NCBI GenBank assembly: GCA_002746605.1
Contig: PDPT01000037.1
Coordinates: 62,001-126,000, forward strand
Direction of reading: 5' to 3'
DNA from: Ignavibacteriota bacterium
GTDB lineage: Bacteria; Bacteroidota; Ignavibacteria; Ignavibacteriales; Melioribacteraceae
DNA length: 64,000 nucleotides
Shown here: positions 60,107-64,000 of the stretch, one piece after another
How positions within the stretch are numbered: the stretch's first letter is position 1
Layout: the number at the start of each line of letters is the position of its first letter
The notes under the pieces: generated by a model
The model's input: the letters and a program-made list of their open reading frames with translations, nothing else
Databases searched by the model: none
Told to the model about the DNA's origin: nothing
Position numbers and translations under genes: made by a program

Positions 60107-63100
60107 ATGTCCAAAAATAATGGTACTAAAAAATTCTGGAAAAGTATAAAAGAATATCAAGATGACCCAAAGTTACTTGAGGAAAAGTTACATGAATTTA
60201 AAGAAGGAGTAACTGATGATTTTTCTCCTGATGATTTAAACAAATTTTCCAGGAGGAAATTTCTTGCCGTACTTGCCGCTTCAACTGCTTATGCTGCAAC
60301 AGCGTGTACATCTTACAGAGATAAAGGTGAAATAGTACCTTATATTGATAGACCGGAAGAAATTTTACCGGGCAAGCCTACTTTTTATGCTTCCACCTTT
60401 GCCGAAGGAGATGAAACTTACGGAATAGTTGTAAAAACAAGAGAAGGAAGACCAATAAAAATAGAAGGTAATCCCGATGATAAAATTTCGGGAGGCAAAA
60501 TTCCTTCAAAAGTGCACGCAAGTATATTAAATTTATATGATCCCGAAAGATTAAAAGAACCGAAAATAAACGGAAGAAATACAACTTGGGATAAAATTAC
60601 TTCGGAAATAACAAGCCTATTAAATAATTCTGCTTCTAATGGCAAAGAAATAGCGTTTATAACAAATCCTATTCCTTCATCAACGACAAAAAAGATTATT
60701 GATGAATTTCTTGTAAAATATAAAACCGCTAAAGTTTACAGTTATAAGTTAAGCGGAAATGGAAATAGAAAAAATGCTTGGTTAAAAGGTTATAATTCCA
60801 AAATTATTCCTTCAATAAAATGGGATAAAGCGAAAGTTATAATTAGCTTGGAAGGTGATTTCCTTGGGCGGGAAGGAAATACTGTTGAAAACGGAATGCT
60901 TTATTCTAAAGGAAGAGATATTGCAAATTCCGAAAAAATGAATAAGCTTTACGCTCTTGAAGGTAATATGAGTTTAACCGGAATGAACGCCGATGTGAGA
61001 TATCGTTTAAGCCCAAAATATTATATCGATTTTCTTCTTGCTTTAATGAAAGAATTAAATTTCCCCGTTAATAACGAAATAAAATCTTACATTAGTCAAG
61101 CAAGTATTGCTGAACTCTACAAAAACAGTAGTCTTGATAAAAATAGATTAAAAAAAATTGCTGATGATTTGCTAAAAAATAAAGGTAAATCAATTATTTA
61201 TGCTGGCGATTCTTTGCCTGAAGAAATTCATTTAGTTGTAAATCTTTTGAATGAATTATTAGGAAATAAAGAATTATATGATTTTCAAAACGGCTATGTT
61301 AACTTAAACGAATTTGAAACGGAAAATTCTATTGCTGATTTAATTAAAAATAAAGGTACCGATGTAATTATTCATTTCGATTCCAATCCTGTTTACGAAA
61401 TCCCGGGATATTCTGAGTTTTTGGAAAATATTCAAAATACCATCACAATTTCTGAAGCTCCCAATGAAACTGTGTTTAAATCAAAATATGTCTTGCCCAT
61501 TAACAATATTTTAGAATCTTGGGGAGAATATCAAACAAGAAACGGACAAGTTACTATGCAGCAACCGGTAATTGTTCCTTTATTTAATACAAAGCAAAAA
61601 GAAGAAATTATTCTCAGTTGGCTCAACGGTGGATTTAAAAAAGACGCTTATTTAGATTATCTTAAAAATAATTTAAAAGAATCAGTTTATTCAAAAGGTA
61701 ATTTTGCCACTTCTTTCAATAATTTTTGGAATAATGCTTTATATGACGGAGTTATTCCCATAAAAGCAATTAAAAGTAATCTCGGTAATTTTGATGATTC
61801 AACCATAAAAATTAAAAATAGAACTAAAAACGGTTTTGCTATTCTAATTCAAAAAAATTATTATTTCGATACGGGCAAATATGCTAATAACGGCTGGCTT
61901 CAAGAATTACCACATCCTGTTTCAAAAGTTACTTGGGATAATTATGCTGCAATTTCTCCGGGTTCAGGCGAAAAACTCGGGGTTTCCAATAATGATTTGA
62001 TAAAAATAACTATCTCAGGTAAAACTTTAGAGCTTCCCGTTCTTCTTCAACCGGGTATGGCTGATGAAACTGTAGCTTTAGAACTCGGATACGGACGTAA
62101 AGATTCCGGCGAGGTTGCTAATGATGTTGGTTTCAATGTTAATGTTTTTCTAAATGGTAACGATATTAATAAGAAAGTTTTTTATGGAGCTGAAGTTGTA
62201 AAAACAAACGGAACTTATAAACTTGCTTCTACTCAAGAGCATCATTCTTTAAATGATGATTCAATTAAAAATTTTCATCTTTTAAGAAATATTATTCAAG
62301 AAGGAACTCTCGAAGAGTACAAAAAGAATCCACATTTTTTACATGAACATAAACACGAAATTTTCAGTATCACGGATAATCATCTCTACCCTGATGAAAA
62401 ATGGGCAATGAGTATTGACTTAAATAAATGCTTAGGTTGTTCTGAGTGTATTACATCGTGTAATGTTGAGAATAACATTCCGGTTGTTGGAAAAGATCAA
62501 GTTGCAATTGGTAGAGAAATGCATTGGTTAAGAGTTGACCGATATTACAGCGGAACACCGGAAGAACCAATTGTAAGTACGCAGCCAATGTTATGTCAAC
62601 ATTGTGATAATGCCCCTTGTGAAAATGTTTGTCCGGTTAATGCTACAAATCATAGTCCGGATGGATTAAATCAAATGGCTTACAACAGATGCGTGGGCAC
62701 AAGATATTGTGCAAATAACTGTCCTTATAAAGTTAGAAGATTTAATTTCTATAATTTCAGAGATCATTTTGAAGATGCCTATTATGATAATAAATTAAGT
62801 TCCTTAGTAAATAATCCTGAAGTTACAGTAAGATCTCGTGGTGTTATAGAAAAATGTTCTTTCTGTGCTCAAACGATAATGGAAGTTAGAGAAAAAGCCA
62901 TTAGAGAAGGAAGAGAAATTTTACCGGACGAAGTTCAGGTAAGTTGTCAAACCGCCTGCCCGACTAATGCAATAGTTTTCGGTGATGTAAACAATGAAAA
63001 ATCAACTGTTAAAAAATATAGAGAGCATAATTTAAGTTATCATGTGCTCGAAGAATTAAATGTTGTTCCAAATGTAACTTATTTGGCTAAAATAAGAAAT

Positions 63101-63121
63101 ACCGGTATGGAGGAAAAATAG
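60107..63121 (+). CDS. actB: Alternative complex III Fe-S subunit ActB (molybdopterin-oxidoreductase-like fusion)
   Basis: 1004 residues. A twin-arginine signal ([12 protein letters not shown], about 48-59) ends at ATAC, where Cys67 may be lipidated. The N-terminal two thirds is a molybdopterin-oxidoreductase fold; ActB proteins carry no Mo cofactor. The C-terminal ferredoxin-like part has Cys motifs [11 protein letters not shown] (near 775), [13 protein letters not shown] (near 830), [11 protein letters not shown] (near 862) and CSFCAQ (near 917) for about four Fe-S clusters. It relays electrons from quinol oxidation to the cytochrome subunits. Its TAG overlaps the actC GTG. Confidence 0.96.
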   Translation: MSKNNGTKKFWKSIKEYQDDPKLLEEKLHEFKEGVTDDFSPDDLNKFSRRKFLAVLAASTAYAATACTSYRDKGEIVPYIDRPEEILPGKPTFYASTFAEGDETYGIVVKTREGRPIKIEGNPDDKISGGKIPSKVHASILNLYDPERLKEPKINGRNTTWDKITSEITSLLNNSASNGKEIAFITNPIPSSTTKKIIDEFLVKYKTAKVYSYKLSGNGNRKNAWLKGYNSKIIPSIKWDKAKVIISLEGDFLGREGNTVENGMLYSKGRDIANSEKMNKLYALEGNMSLTGMNADVRYRLSPKYYIDFLLALMKELNFPVNNEIKSYISQASIAELYKNSSLDKNRLKKIADDLLKNKGKSIIYAGDSLPEEIHLVVNLLNELLGNKELYDFQNGYVNLNEFETENSIADLIKNKGTDVIIHFDSNPVYEIPGYSEFLENIQNTITISEAPNETVFKSKYVLPINNILESWGEYQTRNGQVTMQQPVIVPLFNTKQKEEIILSWLNGGFKKDAYLDYLKNNLKESVYSKGNFATSFNNFWNNALYDGVIPIKAIKSNLGNFDDSTIKIKNRTKNGFAILIQKNYYFDTGKYANNGWLQELPHPVSKVTWDNYAAISPGSGEKLGVSNNDLIKITISGKTLELPVLLQPGMADETVALELGYGRKDSGEVANDVGFNVNVFLNGNDINKKVFYGAEVVKTNGTYKLASTQEHHSLNDDSIKNFHLLRNIIQEGTLEEYKKNPHFLHEHKHEIFSITDNHLYPDEKWAMSIDLNKCLGCSECITSCNVENNIPVVGKDQVAIGREMHWLRVDRYYSGTPEEPIVSTQPMLCQHCDNAPCENVCPVNATNHSPDGLNQMAYNRCVGTRYCANNCPYKVRRFNFYNFRDHFEDAYYDNKLSSLVNNPEVTVRSRGVIEKCSFCAQTIMEVREKAIREGREILPDEVQVSCQTACPTNAIVFGDVNNEKSTVKKYREHNLSYHVLEELNVVPNVTYLAKIRNTGMEEK

Positions 63122-64000
63122 TGAGTAGTATTGATTTTACTCAAGAAAAATCGGTTGTAGAAGGCAAACCGCCGCTACGTTCGATTGATGATATTATTGT
63201 TAAACCTTTAAATACTAAGCCTAACATTAAGTTTTATATTGCTTTGTTATTTACTCTTACGCTGTTGGGAATTGGAGGAATTGGTTTAGTTGCATCTCTT
63301 TATTGGGGAACCGGACTTTGGGGAAATAATAATCCGGTCGGTTGGGGTTTCCCTATTGTAAATTTTGTTTTTTGGATTGGTATTGGTCACGCTGGTACAC
63401 TTATTTCCGCTATTCTCTTTTTATTCAGACAAAAATGGAGAACAGGGATTGCACGTTTTGCCGAAGGAATGACAATCTTTGCAGTAATAACAGCAATGAT
63501 TTTCCCGATTATGCACACCGGTCGTCCTTGGCTTGCTGCTATTTATTTACTTCCGTATCCCAACCAACATTCACTTTGGGTTAATTTTACTTCACCTTTA
63601 CTGTGGGACGTTTTTGCCGTTTCAACTTATTTTACAGTCTCATTTGTTTTTTGGTATGTAGGACTTATTCCCGATTTTGCAACACTACGTGACAGAACAA
63701 AAGATAAAACAAAAAAAATTATTTATTCAGTTACAAGTTTGGGATGGAGACATTCAAACAGACACTGGCAACATTATGAATTAACCTATTTAATTCTTGC
63801 AGGATTAGCAACTCCGTTAGTACTTTCCGTTCACACAATTGTAAGTTTTGATTTTGCGGTTAGTGTATTGCCTGGATGGCATACAACAATTTTTCCACCT
63901 TACTTTGTAGCCGGTGCAGTTTTCTCAGGATTTGCAATGGTGCAAAATGTTTTAATTTTTATTAGGAAAATATTTAATTACGAACATATAATAACTTTAG
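63121..64000 (+). CDS. actC: Alternative complex III membrane subunit ActC (NrfD/PsrC family), 3' end cut by window
   Basis: An open frame from a GTG at 63121, one base overlapping the actB stop, runs to the window end (293 codons). The frame is missing from the ORF track. It starts [18 protein letters not shown], then multiple membrane helices with [31 protein letters not shown] and [18 protein letters not shown], typical of ActC. ActC holds the quinol site and a proton path. Full-length ActC is about 450-480 residues. No coding for actD, E or F is visible here. Confidence 0.94.
   Translation, partial: MSSIDFTQEKSVVEGKPPLRSIDDIIVKPLNTKPNIKFYIALLFTLTLLGIGGIGLVASLYWGTGLWGNNNPVGWGFPIVNFVFWIGIGHAGTLISAILFLFRQKWRTGIARFAEGMTIFAVITAMIFPIMHTGRPWLAAIYLLPYPNQHSLWVNFTSPLLWDVFAVSTYFTVSFVFWYVGLIPDFATLRDRTKDKTKKIIYSVTSLGWRHSNRHWQHYELTYLILAGLATPLVLSVHTIVSFDFAVSVLPGWHTTIFPPYFVAGAVFSGFAMVQNVLIFIRKIFNYEHIITL

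Noticed and set aside
63342-63584. 80-residue plus-strand ORF near the window end
   Set aside because: It is the +2 frame of actC, whose own open frame from the GTG at 63121 has clear ActC features.

Overview
The window is 64 kb of dense, AT-rich bacterial chromosome. It carries almost only housekeeping and bioenergetic genes and has no rRNA, tRNA, CRISPR array, prophage or intact insertion sequence. The gene set includes an alternative complex III (act), a Na+-translocating NADH:quinone reductase (nqrA-F), system I cytochrome c maturation with a Cys-type CcmE, LolCDE, and two microcompartment genes (pduS/pduT-like). With promoter-like TAnnTTTG boxes, this suggests a Gram-negative of the Bacteroidota/Chlorobiota/Ignavibacteriota group. 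Ignavibacteria (Ignavibacterium/Melioribacter-like) is my best guess, from gene content rather than any search.

Layout. Bases 1-10628 (minus strand) are a co-directional run: pyrG, a TPR protein, purN, purH, mreB, mreC, mreD, mrdA (PBP2) and rodA, which is cut by the window start. This joins nucleotide synthesis to the rod-shape elongasome. A 5'-truncated DUF4143-family ATPase pseudogene (10828-11172) separates this from ccmC-ccmD-ccmE-ccmF on the plus strand (11428-15097). Next come htpG (minus, with a clear terminator), lolC/lolE/lolD (plus), a fructosamine-kinase/LMW-phosphatase pair (minus), and AlaX and RlpA (plus).

From 23361 to 42792 the minus strand carries an NqrM-like Cys-rich protein, ApbE, a CBS protein, a DUF4870 protein, an unknown lipoprotein, nqrABCDEF, a TonB-family protein, VanZ, NnrD/NnrE, NhaD, asnS, and an isolated module of a GAF-PP2C phosphatase, PduS and PduT. 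Nqr, its FMN transferase ApbE and its probable maturation factor NqrM, together with the NhaD Na+/H+ antiporter, point to a sodium-based energy economy.

From 43147 to 54233 there is a twelve-gene tight minus-strand run: purC, DUF971, pgsA, pgpA, cinA, thpR, recA, recX, acyl-CoA dehydrogenase, guaB, glycosyltransferase and purD. It embeds the widespread pgsA-cinA-recA order in a purine operon. After an MFS sugar transporter, the plus strand carries a GGPP-type prenyl synthase, HPr and enzyme I. It ends with the start of the alternative complex III operon: actA (pentaheme), a small Tat-signal protein, actB and a partial actC.

The items most worth a second look are the isolated phosphatase-PduS-PduT module, the CxxxY-type CcmE, the 55-residue twin-arginine protein between actA and actB, the NqrM-like protein, and the fructosamine-kinase/LMW-phosphatase pair. 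I did not find a clearly new multi-gene system. The isolated microcompartment module is the closest candidate.
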